Below, piece by piece: positions 42,476-50,094 of a DNA stretch of 64,000 nt. The translations under genes were made by a program, and so were the position numbers. Below the pieces are notes generated by a model. That model worked only from the letters and a program-made list of their open reading frames with translations, searched no databases and was not told where the DNA came from. How positions within the stretch are numbered: position 1 is the first letter of the stretch; each line of letters opens with the position of its first letter. Source of the DNA: a virus; the IMG/VR virus record IMGVR_UViG_3300014838_000015, positions 37,226-101,225 of that record, one strand, 5' to 3'.

Positions 42476-43960
42476 ATGTGGTTCAATAGAACACGGAGAG
42501 TGAACATGGAAAATGAAAAGAAGAGAACATACGCACCGATCGCTGATCTCATCTATAACCCAATATTGGACGTAGATTCGTATAAGCTTTCTCACTGGAC
42601 GCAGTATCCACCAAACACCACGAGAATGATGAGTTACTTCGAGGCTCGAGGCGGTGAGTTAACGGAGTGCACGTTAGCAGGATTGCAATACGTAATGCAT
42701 GCGTACCTATCGAGGCTAGTGACGCATGCTCACGTTGATGAAGCAATGGAATTCGCTCAATTGCACGGTGAACCGTTCAATGAAGCCGGCTGGCGTTACA
42801 TCGTTGACAAATTCGATGGTCGTCTACCCGTTCGAATTAGAGCGATTCCTGAGGGACTCATCGTTCCCGTTGGCAACGTAATATTGACGATTGAATGTGA
42901 TGTACCGGAGTGTTTTTGGTTGGTTTCGTGGCTCGAAACAATGCTTGTCAGACTGTGGTATCCATCCACGATTGCAATGACAAGCAGAGAATCGAAGAAG
43001 GTCATAAAGAAATACCTTGACCTAACTTCTGATTCTCCAGATCAGGAGCTACCATTCAAACTTCACGACTTCGGTGCGAGGGGCGTTGCAACGTTGGAAC
43101 AGAGCCGCGTCGGTGGAATGGCTCACTTGTTCAACTTCATGGGAAGCGACACGATCGAGGGTGTTAGGTTAGCGAATCGTTATTACGATTGCAAGATGGC
43201 TGGGTTCAGCATTCCTGCATCTGAACACTCCACGATGACGATGTGGGGACGTGAGCACGAGATCGATGCTTATGAGAACTTCGTTCGACGTTACCTCGTT
43301 GATCGCATCGTTCCTGATGGAACGCCCAAGATAGCTGCATGTGTCAGCGATAGCTTCAACATCTACGATGCCGTGAAGGCATGGTGCTCGCCACGTTTAC
43401 GTGACCTCGTCAAGAATAGCGGTGGGTGTTTGGTCATTCGACCAGATTCCGGTGATCCTCTTGAGGTTCTTCCTAGAATTTTTGATACGTTCAGCGATGA
43501 ATTGCCAGCCGGCGAAATCACCTTCAATCACAAGGGTTACAAGGTGCTTCCGCCTTATTTACGCATCATTCAAGGCGATGGAATAAATCGAAAGTCTATG
43601 ACGAAGATACTCGATCTAATCACTTTTGGTGGTTGGAGTGCATCGAACATAGCTTTTGGATCTGGCGGTGGTTTGCTTCAACAGGTCAACCGCGATACGC
43701 AGAAGTGGGCATTCAAGTGCTGTGCAGCGATGGTCGATGGAAAGTGGGTCGACGTTCGCAAGGATCCAGCGACAGATCCAGGAAAGCGCAGCAAACCTGG
43801 TCGACTTGATCTCATCAAGACAGAAAAGGGTTATGAGACTGTCGCTCTAGACAATGGCACCGCTGCCCACTCGTTGACCGTGATGAATACCGTGATGGAG
43901 AGTGGTAGGATTCTTCATCACACAACGTTGAGTGAGTGTCGAGCTCGTATGGGCATTTAG
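42476..43960 (+). CDS. nadV: Nicotinamide phosphoribosyltransferase (NAMPT)
   Basis: 494 aa from ATG 42476 or 484 aa from ATG 42506, close to the ~490 aa of the family. Strings: DVDSYKLSHWTQYPPNTTRM, KLHDFGARGVATLEQSRVGG, SIPASEHSTMTMWGREHE, CVSDSFNIYDAVKAWCS, LVIRPDSGDPLEVLPRIF and NIAFGSGGGLLQQVNRDTQK, covering the PRPP and nicotinamide sites. It makes NMN from nicotinamide and PRPP. Two in-frame ATGs each have their own GGAGAG site. It works with the upstream NMNAT to rebuild NAD+. Confidence 0.95.
   Translation: MWFNRTRRVNMENEKKRTYAPIADLIYNPILDVDSYKLSHWTQYPPNTTRMMSYFEARGGELTECTLAGLQYVMHAYLSRLVTHAHVDEAMEFAQLHGEPFNEAGWRYIVDKFDGRLPVRIRAIPEGLIVPVGNVILTIECDVPECFWLVSWLETMLVRLWYPSTIAMTSRESKKVIKKYLDLTSDSPDQELPFKLHDFGARGVATLEQSRVGGMAHLFNFMGSDTIEGVRLANRYYDCKMAGFSIPASEHSTMTMWGREHEIDAYENFVRRYLVDRIVPDGTPKIAACVSDSFNIYDAVKAWCSPRLRDLVKNSGGCLVIRPDSGDPLEVLPRIFDTFSDELPAGEITFNHKGYKVLPPYLRIIQGDGINRKSMTKILDLITFGGWSASNIAFGSGGGLLQQVNRDTQKWAFKCCAAMVDGKWVDVRKDPATDPGKRSKPGRLDLIKTEKGYETVALDNGTAAHSLTVMNTVMESGRILHHTTLSECRARMGI
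42491..42502 (+). promoter_or_regulatory. Ribosome-site cassette ACACGGAGAGTG, copy 2
   Basis: Second copy of the 12-nt element, before the internal NAMPT start at 42506. A related CCGGAGAGG at 42463-42471 precedes the first start at 42476. Confidence 0.6.
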
Positions 43961-43972
43961 GAAGGTACGTAT

Positions 43973-44479
43973 ATGATCGAGTACATCAATGGCGACGCTA
44001 CATTACCTCAAATCGATGGTAAAAAAATCATTGCTCACGTGTGTAATGACGTAGGTGGATGGGACCGTGGATTTGTTGTTTCATTGTCAAAACGTTGGTC
44101 ACAACCCGAGAAAAATTACCGTGAATGGGCAGCAAAACGTGTCGGCGGCGTGAAGCTTGGACGCGTGCAATTTGTTGATGTTGGTGATGATGTGTTCGTT
44201 GCAAACATGGTTGCTCAACACGGTGTGAAAAACGAGAATGGAATTCCACCCATAAGGTACGATGCTCTTAAAACGTGTCTCATGGAAGTTAAGAATTTTA
44301 CCGTGTTCAACCTAAACAATGAAGCGACTGTACATATGCCACGTATAGGTTGTGGATTAGCGGGAGGTAAGTGGAACGAGATCGAACCCATCATCAATGA
44401 AATGCTGTGGTGTACCAGCGTGTACGTGTACGATTACGTTTCTAGCGATAGTGTAGCATCAATACCCTGGAATCCATGA
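43973..44479 (+). CDS. Macrodomain protein (ADP-ribose binding/processing)
   Basis: 168 aa, after a GGAAGG site. MIEYINGDATLPQ, then IIAHVCNDVGGWDRGFVVSL, VFVANMVAQHGV and HMPRIGCGLAGGKWNEIEPI define a single macrodomain of the Poa1p/ALC1-like type. Such domains bind or hydrolyse ADP-ribose, ADP-ribose-1''-phosphate or ADP-ribosylated targets. Placed directly after NAMPT, it may remove ADP-ribose marks or recycle ADPR produced when host defences consume NAD+. Confidence 0.9.
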   Translation: MIEYINGDATLPQIDGKKIIAHVCNDVGGWDRGFVVSLSKRWSQPEKNYREWAAKRVGGVKLGRVQFVDVGDDVFVANMVAQHGVKNENGIPPIRYDALKTCLMEVKNFTVFNLNNEATVHMPRIGCGLAGGKWNEIEPIINEMLWCTSVYVYDYVSSDSVASIPWNP

Positions 44480-44493
44480 GGTCATAACAACAC

Positions 44494-45027
44494 ATGAATC
44501 GTTTCATCAAAGAGGCATATGAACACGTTGGTGAGGGAACGCATGCTGAACCTGTCATGGTTGCGGAAAACTTGGTGTATCCGCAGAAAAATGGTTGGGG
44601 TTGTGGCGTTTGGGCGATGAGACACTGTTTCATGAAGTGGGGGTACAACGTTGATCCGTACGAGCTAGCTAAGACGGCTCACGTTGGACAGTCAGGTACG
44701 ACCGATCGTAAGTTTGAATTGGCGGCGATGATCATGGGAAGCAAGTACACGATGCACGATCAAGTGACTGCAAAGCGTGCTAAACAAACGATAGATTCGT
44801 TGTTGATGCGTGGTCAACCGTTGGTTTTATACGTTGCTAATCACAAGCACGTGATTGCGTGTTTGCATCACACGAGAAAAGGTTACCTAATCTTTGACTC
44901 TGGAGCTATGTTGAATCAACCCGTCATTCAGGTACACGGTTGGAAGTGGTTGATGAATGAAATGAAGTTCAAAGATCTCAACAACCAACGATTCTTTTGC
45001 ATTGGTAGCGTGAGCAAGCCACGGTGA
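44494..45027 (+). CDS. C39-like papain-fold cysteine protease
   Basis: 177 aa. YPQKNGWGCGVWAMRHCFMK has a nucleophile-type Cys at the start of a helix, and HKHVIACLHHTRKGYLIFDS gives the His and Asp/Asn part. The layout is that of Peptidase_C39_2 domains. No secretion signal was seen, so it would act in the cytoplasm. It could cleave host or phage proteins or act as a deubiquitinase-like or peptidase-type counter-defence; the target is unknown. Confidence 0.7.
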   Translation: MNRFIKEAYEHVGEGTHAEPVMVAENLVYPQKNGWGCGVWAMRHCFMKWGYNVDPYELAKTAHVGQSGTTDRKFELAAMIMGSKYTMHDQVTAKRAKQTIDSLLMRGQPLVLYVANHKHVIACLHHTRKGYLIFDSGAMLNQPVIQVHGWKWLMNEMKFKDLNNQRFFCIGSVSKPR

Positions 45028-45044
45028 AAATTGTGCGTTTGGCC

Positions 45045-45073
45045 TGTACAAACATCAATGCCGTTACTATCTT
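45045..45073 (+). promoter_or_regulatory. Candidate promoter of the 45116 gene
   Basis: TGTACA, 17-nt spacer, TATCTT. It is followed by a ~40-nt leader that contains a five-codon open frame (MNVFL, 45087-45104) ending 11 nt before the ATG at 45116. Confidence 0.5.
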
Positions 45074-45115
45074 AAAAAGCAGCAACATGAACGTATTCCT
45101 CTGAACGTAAAGCGT

Positions 45116-45541
45116 ATGAAGCGCGTGGGCCGCCCGTACATAGATCGCTCAATCAACGATCTTGTAGTGTTACGGGCGAAGGTAATTGGATTCCAGAAGG
45201 CTGGCATTACAATATCACGTCAGATTACAAAATCACATGGTTCTCAAAAGAATGCATTGTGGAACGAAAAGAGACTGCTGGGATACGAATCACGGCATCA
45301 TCTAATCGCGTACGGATTGCTTCGTGGTTTGAAGTATGAATCCATTGAAATTCCGCACAAGCACAATCCAGCAAATCCTTACATGATCACGCAAATTATG
45401 AACGATCATGCTAAAACGTATTCTGGTCACGTTGATCCCAGGCGTCGTGAATCGTTCACCCTTGACGATGTGAAGGGATTGGTCAACAGGTGCGTCACCA
45501 ACGCGCCAGAATCAATCGATTCAACACAGGTGACACCGTGA
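45116..45541 (+). CDS. Conserved phage protein, basic
   Basis: 141 aa, ATG at 45116. ALWNEKRLLGYESRHHLIAY then GLLRGLKYESIE with HKHNP is a pattern I associate with uncharacterised proteins of T4-like phages; the basic first half may bind nucleic acid. It is coupled by GTGA to the peptidyl-tRNA hydrolase gene. Function unknown. Confidence 0.7.
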   Translation: MKRVGRPYIDRSINDLVVLRAKVIGFQKAGITISRQITKSHGSQKNALWNEKRLLGYESRHHLIAYGLLRGLKYESIEIPHKHNPANPYMITQIMNDHAKTYSGHVDPRRRESFTLDDVKGLVNRCVTNAPESIDSTQVTP

Positions 45542-45888
45542 CAACGATCGTTGAAGGCGATAAACTTTACATCATAACTCGTCGTGACATGTCGCCGGGA
45601 TACCAAGCAGTGCAATCATGCCATGCACTGCGTCAATTTGTTGCCGAGCACTCCGAAATCGACAAGGTATGGTACGAAGTTTCTAGCTACATTGCTCTTC
45701 TAGCGGCTCACGATGAGGACGAGTTGATGGATCTGGTCGCTCGTGCAAACGACATGGGTTTACAGGTGTCGACGTACCGCGAACCTGACGTGGGTGATCG
45801 TGTCACGGCGATTGCCATCGGACCACATTCAGAAGCATCGAAGCTTTGCAGAGGATTTCCGCTAGCATTGAAGGAGTGCAAGGTGTGA
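45538..45888 (+). CDS. pth2: Peptidyl-tRNA hydrolase 2 (PTH2)
   Basis: 116 aa from GTG at 45538 overlapping the previous stop; the longer frame has no ribosome site. KLYIITRRDMSPGYQAVQSC then HALRQFV is the PTH2 signature (R.DL..G..A.Q..HA), and TAIAIGPHSEAS the C-terminal part. The enzyme frees tRNA from stalled peptidyl-tRNA. Phages carry it, probably to protect translation late in infection or against tRNA-targeting defences. Confidence 0.88.
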   Translation: MTTIVEGDKLYIITRRDMSPGYQAVQSCHALRQFVAEHSEIDKVWYEVSSYIALLAAHDEDELMDLVARANDMGLQVSTYREPDVGDRVTAIAIGPHSEASKLCRGFPLALKECKV

Positions 45889-45905
45889 TGATTGTGACAT
45901 ATACT
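45877..45905 (+). promoter_or_regulatory. Candidate promoter before ATG 45913
   Basis: TGCAAG, 17-nt spacer, TATACT (a near-perfect -10), then 7 nt to ATG 45913. Leaderless geometry again. Confidence 0.5.
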
Positions 45906-45912
45906 GTCTTCG

Positions 45913-46371
45913 ATGGAAAAGCTCTCCTCTAAGAAGATTCTTGCGATCATTCAGCCTTCGTTGACAACGAAAGAAGTTGTTGATGATATGGTCAATCAAT
46001 ACGATATAGAATGTGCATCGATTGAAGAAATTAACGTAATAAGACGTGATTGGTGTAATGTCACAAAATGGAAACGCATGAATAAATCACGTCTTAAAGA
46101 AGAGGCTGAATCGTACGTGAATTGTGACAAACGATTGGATGCCGCCACTAATACGTACATTATATCTGAAAAACCCGTGTGGAGATTCGATCAACACGGT
46201 GACCACGATCAAGTCGTGCTTGAACGCGTGTATAACAACGCTGAAGGTCCCAAATGCTGGCTTCGTGTGTTCGTACCTGATAACGATGACCTCGCCGATA
46301 ATTGGCGACTTGAGGTCGTCACAACGCCTGATGACACAGAAATCGTTGGTTGGGAAACAATCGTTGATTGA
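45913..46371 (+). CDS. Hypothetical protein
   Basis: 152 aa. The N-terminal half is helical and basic (MEKLSSKKILAIIQPSL, SRLKEEAESYVNC); the second half is beta-rich with WRFDQHGDHDQVVLERVY and CWLRVFVPDNDDLADNWRLE. No motif was recognised. It has its own strong -10 element and precedes the small membrane protein group. Confidence 0.65.
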   Translation: MEKLSSKKILAIIQPSLTTKEVVDDMVNQYDIECASIEEINVIRRDWCNVTKWKRMNKSRLKEEAESYVNCDKRLDAATNTYIISEKPVWRFDQHGDHDQVVLERVYNNAEGPKCWLRVFVPDNDDLADNWRLEVVTTPDDTEIVGWETIVD

Positions 46372-46412
46372 TGTAATGTACGAGCGAGTGAATGCAACAA
46401 GGAGCGAAATCG

Positions 46413-46712
46413 ATGAAGGTGTTCAATAAATTTTTGTGTTATATAATTTCAGGATCGATTGTTTTTACGATCATAATGATGCTATCATCAATATTGATTT
46501 GTATGATATTGTCAATAATTGGCTATAATAAAATTAAAACCATAATTGATTCAACACTTTATGTCGCGTCTATAGCAATGTGTCAAGTATTAATTTCATT
46601 GTTGTTGTTGATTTTAGTCAATTCGAGTTATACAATTATCACTTATATAATAAAAGTTATTCACGGTGGTGACTCATCTTTCATAAATCACGCTGATTCA
46701 ATGTTGAGTTGA
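46413..46712 (+). CDS. Small membrane protein (2 TM)
   Basis: 99 aa from ATG at 46413, 9 nt after AAGGAG; an upstream in-frame ATG at 46392 precedes that site. Two long hydrophobic segments (residues ~6-38 and ~50-80) separated by a short charged loop, with a hydrophilic C-terminus. First of four tandem small membrane proteins. Possible roles are superinfection exclusion, lysis timing or envelope modification; none is shown by sequence. Confidence 0.65.
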   Translation: MKVFNKFLCYIISGSIVFTIIMMLSSILICMILSIIGYNKIKTIIDSTLYVASIAMCQVLISLLLLILVNSSYTIITYIIKVIHGGDSSFINHADSMLS

Positions 46713-46719
46713 TCAAACA

Positions 46720-46959
46720 ATGATTAGAAGGTTAAGATTGCTTTGCATTCACATCGCTGCGTATGCAATGTGTACGACTGTCGTAGCGTTTTTTTTGACC
46801 ATTGGATCGGCGTTAGCGGTATTCATTAGCAATGCGTTTAACCTACACGTTGCACCGATTTGGTCATCGTTGGCATTGTCAACGGCAATGTGTCTTGTAG
46901 TTTCTGTCTTGTCTGCATTAGGATGGTTCATCTTGGAACTAGAGTTTTGGAAGGAATAA
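46720..46959 (+). CDS. Small membrane protein (2 TM)
   Basis: 79 aa. MIRRLRLLCIHIAAYAMC starts a basic N-terminus and a first membrane helix; a second helix spans LALSTAMCLVVSVLSALGWF. The positive-inside pattern predicts both ends in the cytoplasm. No homology recognised. 8 nt after the previous stop. Confidence 0.6.
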   Translation: MIRRLRLLCIHIAAYAMCTTVVAFFLTIGSALAVFISNAFNLHVAPIWSSLALSTAMCLVVSVLSALGWFILELEFWKE

Positions 46960-46962
46960 AAC

Positions 46963-47175
46963 ATGAATTTATTGAAATGGGAAACGGCTGCAATGATAGC
47001 AGCATACATTTCTTGTATTGTATGCACAATCGTTGTGCTATGCTGGAGCGTGTTACACTATGTTTTTCATGTTGACGTAAACCTTAATCTTCAATTCTTT
47101 TCAGTGCAATTTGGTGTTTCAATCATTGTTTGGATGGCATTTTTGATTATCAATCGTTTAAGATGGTCAAAATGA
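46963..47175 (+). CDS. Small membrane protein (2 TM)
   Basis: 70 aa after an AAGGA site. Two hydrophobic helices (AAMIAAYISCIVCTIVVLC and FGVSIIVWMAFLIINRL), a basic end (RLRWSK). Same size and topology as the preceding gene, though little direct sequence identity is visible. Coupled to the next gene by ATGA. Confidence 0.6.
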   Translation: MNLLKWETAAMIAAYISCIVCTIVVLCWSVLHYVFHVDVNLNLQFFSVQFGVSIIVWMAFLIINRLRWSK

Positions 47176-47348
47176 ACTATTTTTGGTTCATGGTGATCGT
47201 GATGTGCATTCCTGCTTTGGTGGGTTCAGCTTTCATTACCATTGATTGGTATTTTGATCATCTCAAACGTAAAGAAAAACTTTATTATCAAAAACTTGAT
47301 TATCTTGATCGCATTGACATTATTCTTTCGAAAAAGAAGGGTGTGTAA
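47172..47348 (+). CDS. Small membrane protein (1 TM, coiled cytoplasmic tail)
   Basis: 58 aa. A single membrane helix (FWFMVIVMCIPALVGSAF) followed by a long charged, Lys/Tyr-rich cytoplasmic tail (KRKEKLYYQKLDYLDRID). Holin-like or membrane-anchored coiled protein; not assignable. Confidence 0.6.
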   Translation: MNYFWFMVIVMCIPALVGSAFITIDWYFDHLKRKEKLYYQKLDYLDRIDIILSKKKGV

Positions 47349-47420
47349 CCTGAAGCAAACGTGTGGGTCATAGTCATGACGTTTCGTCTCACAGAACGTG
47401 AGTGTCAAGCACCGGCGAAG

Positions 47421-47443
47421 AAGTAACGAAGTAACGAAGTAAC
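47421..47443. repeat. Tandem octamer repeat aagtaacg x ~3
   Basis: Units at 47421-47428, 47429-47436 and a partial at 47437-47443, directly before the hairpin at 47443. Probably slippage; may be part of the leader that separates the membrane genes from the tRNA. Confidence 0.7.
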
Positions 47444-47480
47444 AAGAACTGATCGGTCACAACGATTCGATCAGTTCTTG
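47443..47480 (+). terminator. Long hairpin upstream of the tRNA
   Basis: Perfect 13-bp stem (caagaactgatcg / cgatcagttcttg) with a 12-nt loop, followed by tttaagacgtttt. Works as a terminator for the membrane-protein operon or as a processing site for the tRNA. The stem is perfect and moderately GC-poor. Confidence 0.6.
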
Positions 47481-47493
47481 TTTAAGACGTTTT

Positions 47494-47568
47494 GCCCCTG
47501 TAGCTCAGCGGTCGAGCGGCCGTATTTCAACCCGGCGTCGCACGTGGGTTCGAATCCCTCCGGGGGCG
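47494..47568 (+). tRNA. tRNA, probably Glu (UUC), irregular arms
   Basis: 75 nt, no encoded CCA. Acceptor gcccctg pairs with cgggggc; D stem gctc/gagc; T loop ttcgaat. Reading the anticodon loop as attccaa-like (attTCaa), with U33 then TTC, gives Glu. Irregularities: the anticodon stem pairs only as gccg/cggc with an extra unpaired base, the variable region seems 2-3 nt long in excess, and the T stem has one T-T mismatch. An alternative register would read UCA. It could be a functional but divergent phage tRNA or a decaying copy. Immediately followed by a convergent gene. Confidence 0.7.
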
Positions 47569-47572
47569 CTCT

Positions 47573-47908
47573 TTAATTCGTTTTGTTGCGAAGGTACATC
47601 TTGGCGATGTCTCTTGCCGTCAGCACGAGCACCTCAGTGGGTTCGATGGTTGAGATGAATCGTTTGACATCGCTGTGATCAACCTTGACGTTTGTACCGA
47701 ACGTCCTGATCAGTTTAACGACCTGATCAGTTTTCGTGTCTGTGGGTGATCGAGATTTCAGCGCCTGATGATCTGCATGTTTGATGGCTCGGGAGCTAGC
47801 AGGAACGTGTTGCGTGTTGGCGAGTAGCGTATCATAGTAACCCTCTCTGATCAACGTTCGTAACGTTCCTAGCTTCATCCTCATCGTAACGTAAGTACCA
47901 CGTTTCAT
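47573..47908 (-). CDS. Conserved phage protein, minus strand
   Basis: 111 aa, ATG at 47908 (further ATGs at 47884 and 47878). MKLGTLRTLIREGYYDTLLA follows the short amphipathic start common in T4-like phage proteins; the rest is basic then a helical LVLTARDIAKMYLRNKTN end. The only minus-strand gene after 22.7 kb. It ends 4 nt from the tRNA and diverges from the RecB-like nuclease. Function unknown. Confidence 0.6.
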   Translation of the reverse strand: MKRGTYVTMRMKLGTLRTLIREGYYDTLLANTQHVPASSRAIKHADHQALKSRSPTDTKTDQVVKLIRTFGTNVKVDHSDVKRFISTIEPTEVLVLTARDIAKMYLRNKTN

Positions 47909-47942
47909 TGAATTGAAACGATCGTGGTTGTACTGTTGAAGG

Positions 47943-48794
47943 ATGCCACAGCACGATCTGACATTGGCCGAACAGGAAGAACTTCAATCGAAGTACGAAA
48001 AGCTTCCGACTGGAAAACCACACATTTCTTACAGCGAAGCGCGGTGTTGGGCCGAATGTAGTTACCGTCATAAGCTCGAACACGTGCTAAAGCTAGGTAC
48101 GCAGCTACCAAGCGTTCACATGGACTTTGGAACAGCGTGTCACGCCGCGATTGAATGCTTTTTGAACGGCAAAATGATGAACGTGCGCATCTTCATGAAC
48201 AAGCTCAAGGAGCTGTGGGAGGAGCATGAAAAGGTGTTACCAGATCAGTACACCGTAGAATCATTCAAGGAATTCGGTAAACAAGGTCTAGAGATTCTAA
48301 AGGAATTTCCCGCGTGGATCGATACCACGTTTCCAGGTTGGGAACTCATAGACGCTGAACATTACCTCTACGAACCCATAGAGGGTCACCCGCACGCGTT
48401 CAAGGGGTTCATAGACATCGTCATCCGTGTCCCTGGACAGAATGGAAAGAGCACGGTGTGGGTGCTCGACAGCAAGACGTGTGGATGGGGTTGGGACATC
48501 AAAAAGAAGTCTGATCCTCTCGTTCGAATGCAAACGATATTATACAGGAGCTTTTGGACGACGAAAACGAACACAAATCCAAAGGATGTGAAGTGCGGTT
48601 TCGTGCTGCTCAAACGAACGGCAAAGAAAGGTAGTCACATTGAATTGTTTCAAGCGTCAGTCGGCGACGTCACGACGAAGCGATCGTTGAAGGTCGTTGC
48701 CGACATGGTCACTAGCGTCAAGCGTGGAATTGCAATCAAGAACAAGGAATCGTGCAAGTTTTGTCAATTCAAGGAGACAGAGTGGTGCCCGTGA
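47943..48794 (+). CDS. RecB/Cas4-like PD-(D/E)XK nuclease
   Basis: 283 aa, ATG after GAAGG. HISYSEARCWAECSYRHKL, FGTACHAAIE (catalytic His), FKGFIDIVI (Asp), TVWVLDSKT (D-x-K) and RMQTILY give the complete RecB-family active site. The C-terminus has CKFCQFKETEWC, which with an earlier Cys could hold an Fe-S cluster as in Cas4/AddB. A DNA exonuclease for recombination or host DNA degradation is likely. Confidence 0.88.
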   Translation: MPQHDLTLAEQEELQSKYEKLPTGKPHISYSEARCWAECSYRHKLEHVLKLGTQLPSVHMDFGTACHAAIECFLNGKMMNVRIFMNKLKELWEEHEKVLPDQYTVESFKEFGKQGLEILKEFPAWIDTTFPGWELIDAEHYLYEPIEGHPHAFKGFIDIVIRVPGQNGKSTVWVLDSKTCGWGWDIKKKSDPLVRMQTILYRSFWTTKTNTNPKDVKCGFVLLKRTAKKGSHIELFQASVGDVTTKRSLKVVADMVTSVKRGIAIKNKESCKFCQFKETEWCP

Positions 48795-48834
48795 TGTTAG
48801 AATGTAGGTGTGAAGACAAAGAACGGTGAATTGC

Positions 48835-50094
48835 ATGGTTGATAAAATCAAGGTTTTGATGTTGAGCGATCACCCGCTCAGCACGTCAGGAGTTGGTATA
48901 CAGGCCAGGTTATTGGTTATGGGATTGATCAACACCGGTCGTTATTCATTTAAGTGCTTTGGCGGTGCTCTTAAACACGATAGTATGTCGACCGTTAAGG
49001 TCAACGACGATTTCATCATCAAACCAACGAATGGGTTCGGCGATAAAAACCTCCTACGAATGACTTTGGCCGTCGAAAGACCCGACGTTTTGTTGTTTTT
49101 TACTGATCCGAGGTTTTTCATATTTGCATGGGAAATTGAGGAAGAAATACATCAAATCTGTCCTATTGCATATAACCATCTTTGGGACAACTTTCCGTTT
49201 CCTGAATTTAACCGCGTTTTGTACGAATCCACCGATTTAATAAACTGCATCAATTATCCCACGTATGAGATGGTTTACCAACGTTTTCCAGACCGCACGA
49301 ACTACATTCCTCATGCTGTGCCTAACGATCTTTACTTTCCTTTGTCTGATGACGAGCGAATGCGTTTGAAAACCGAAATCATCGGTAAAGAACGAGCTGA
49401 TCACTTCATCGCGCTCTACGTGGGTCGTAATGCTATTCGCAAGATGCCAAACGATATCATCATCTCGTTCAAGATGTTTCTAGATGAGCTTGAAAAGAAT
49501 CACGGTCATCGCAAAGCAACGCTTGTGTTACACACAGATCCATTGGATCCTGAAGGACCGAACCTTCATCACATCATTGATATGTTACACGTGAAGAACA
49601 ACATCGTGTTCTCAAAAGACAGGATCGAGTTTGGTCAGATGAACGCGCTTTACAATGTCAGCGATGTGTTGATAAACATGAGCAAAGCAGAGGGTTTCGG
49701 TCTTCCCGTTCTAGAGATGAAGATGACGGAACGTCTTGTCATTGCAATCAAGACCGGTGGATTGACGCGGCAGGTCGAGGATCACGAGACAGGAACGCAG
49801 TTTGGTGTCGCGATGGATCCTGATGTCAAGATGATGGTCGGAACTCAGATGGTTCCATACATCTATGAAGATGCAGTTGCACATGAAACAGTTCGAGATG
49901 CATTTACGAAGGTGTATGAGATGGGGTCTGAGGAACGGAAACGCTTAGGTAAGCTAGCAAGAGAACATGCGTTGAAGAACTACAACATCGATAAACTGAT
50001 CGTCGATTGGGATACGTCGTTGACGAAGCTCGTCGCTGATTGGCGAGAAAAGAAGCTACCGTGCAACAAACGGTGGGAATGCAAGGAGATATGA
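48835..50094 (+). CDS. GT4 glycosyltransferase
   Basis: 419 aa from ATG at 48835; an in-frame GTG at 48826 is possible. Start KVLMLSDHPLSTSGVGIQAR, middle FIALYVGRNAIRKMP, and C-terminal MSKAEGFGLPVLEMKMTERL with the E-x7-E donor site of retaining GT4 enzymes. It is followed, coupled by ATGA, by a second GT4 gene of the same size, suggesting two successive steps or a heterodimer. Confidence 0.85.
   Translation: MVDKIKVLMLSDHPLSTSGVGIQARLLVMGLINTGRYSFKCFGGALKHDSMSTVKVNDDFIIKPTNGFGDKNLLRMTLAVERPDVLLFFTDPRFFIFAWEIEEEIHQICPIAYNHLWDNFPFPEFNRVLYESTDLINCINYPTYEMVYQRFPDRTNYIPHAVPNDLYFPLSDDERMRLKTEIIGKERADHFIALYVGRNAIRKMPNDIIISFKMFLDELEKNHGHRKATLVLHTDPLDPEGPNLHHIIDMLHVKNNIVFSKDRIEFGQMNALYNVSDVLINMSKAEGFGLPVLEMKMTERLVIAIKTGGLTRQVEDHETGTQFGVAMDPDVKMMVGTQMVPYIYEDAVAHETVRDAFTKVYEMGSEERKRLGKLAREHALKNYNIDKLIVDWDTSLTKLVADWREKKLPCNKRWECKEI

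Noticed and set aside
47376-47426. 16-codon open frame between the membrane genes and the hairpin.
   Set aside because: No ribosome site and too short to tell from chance.
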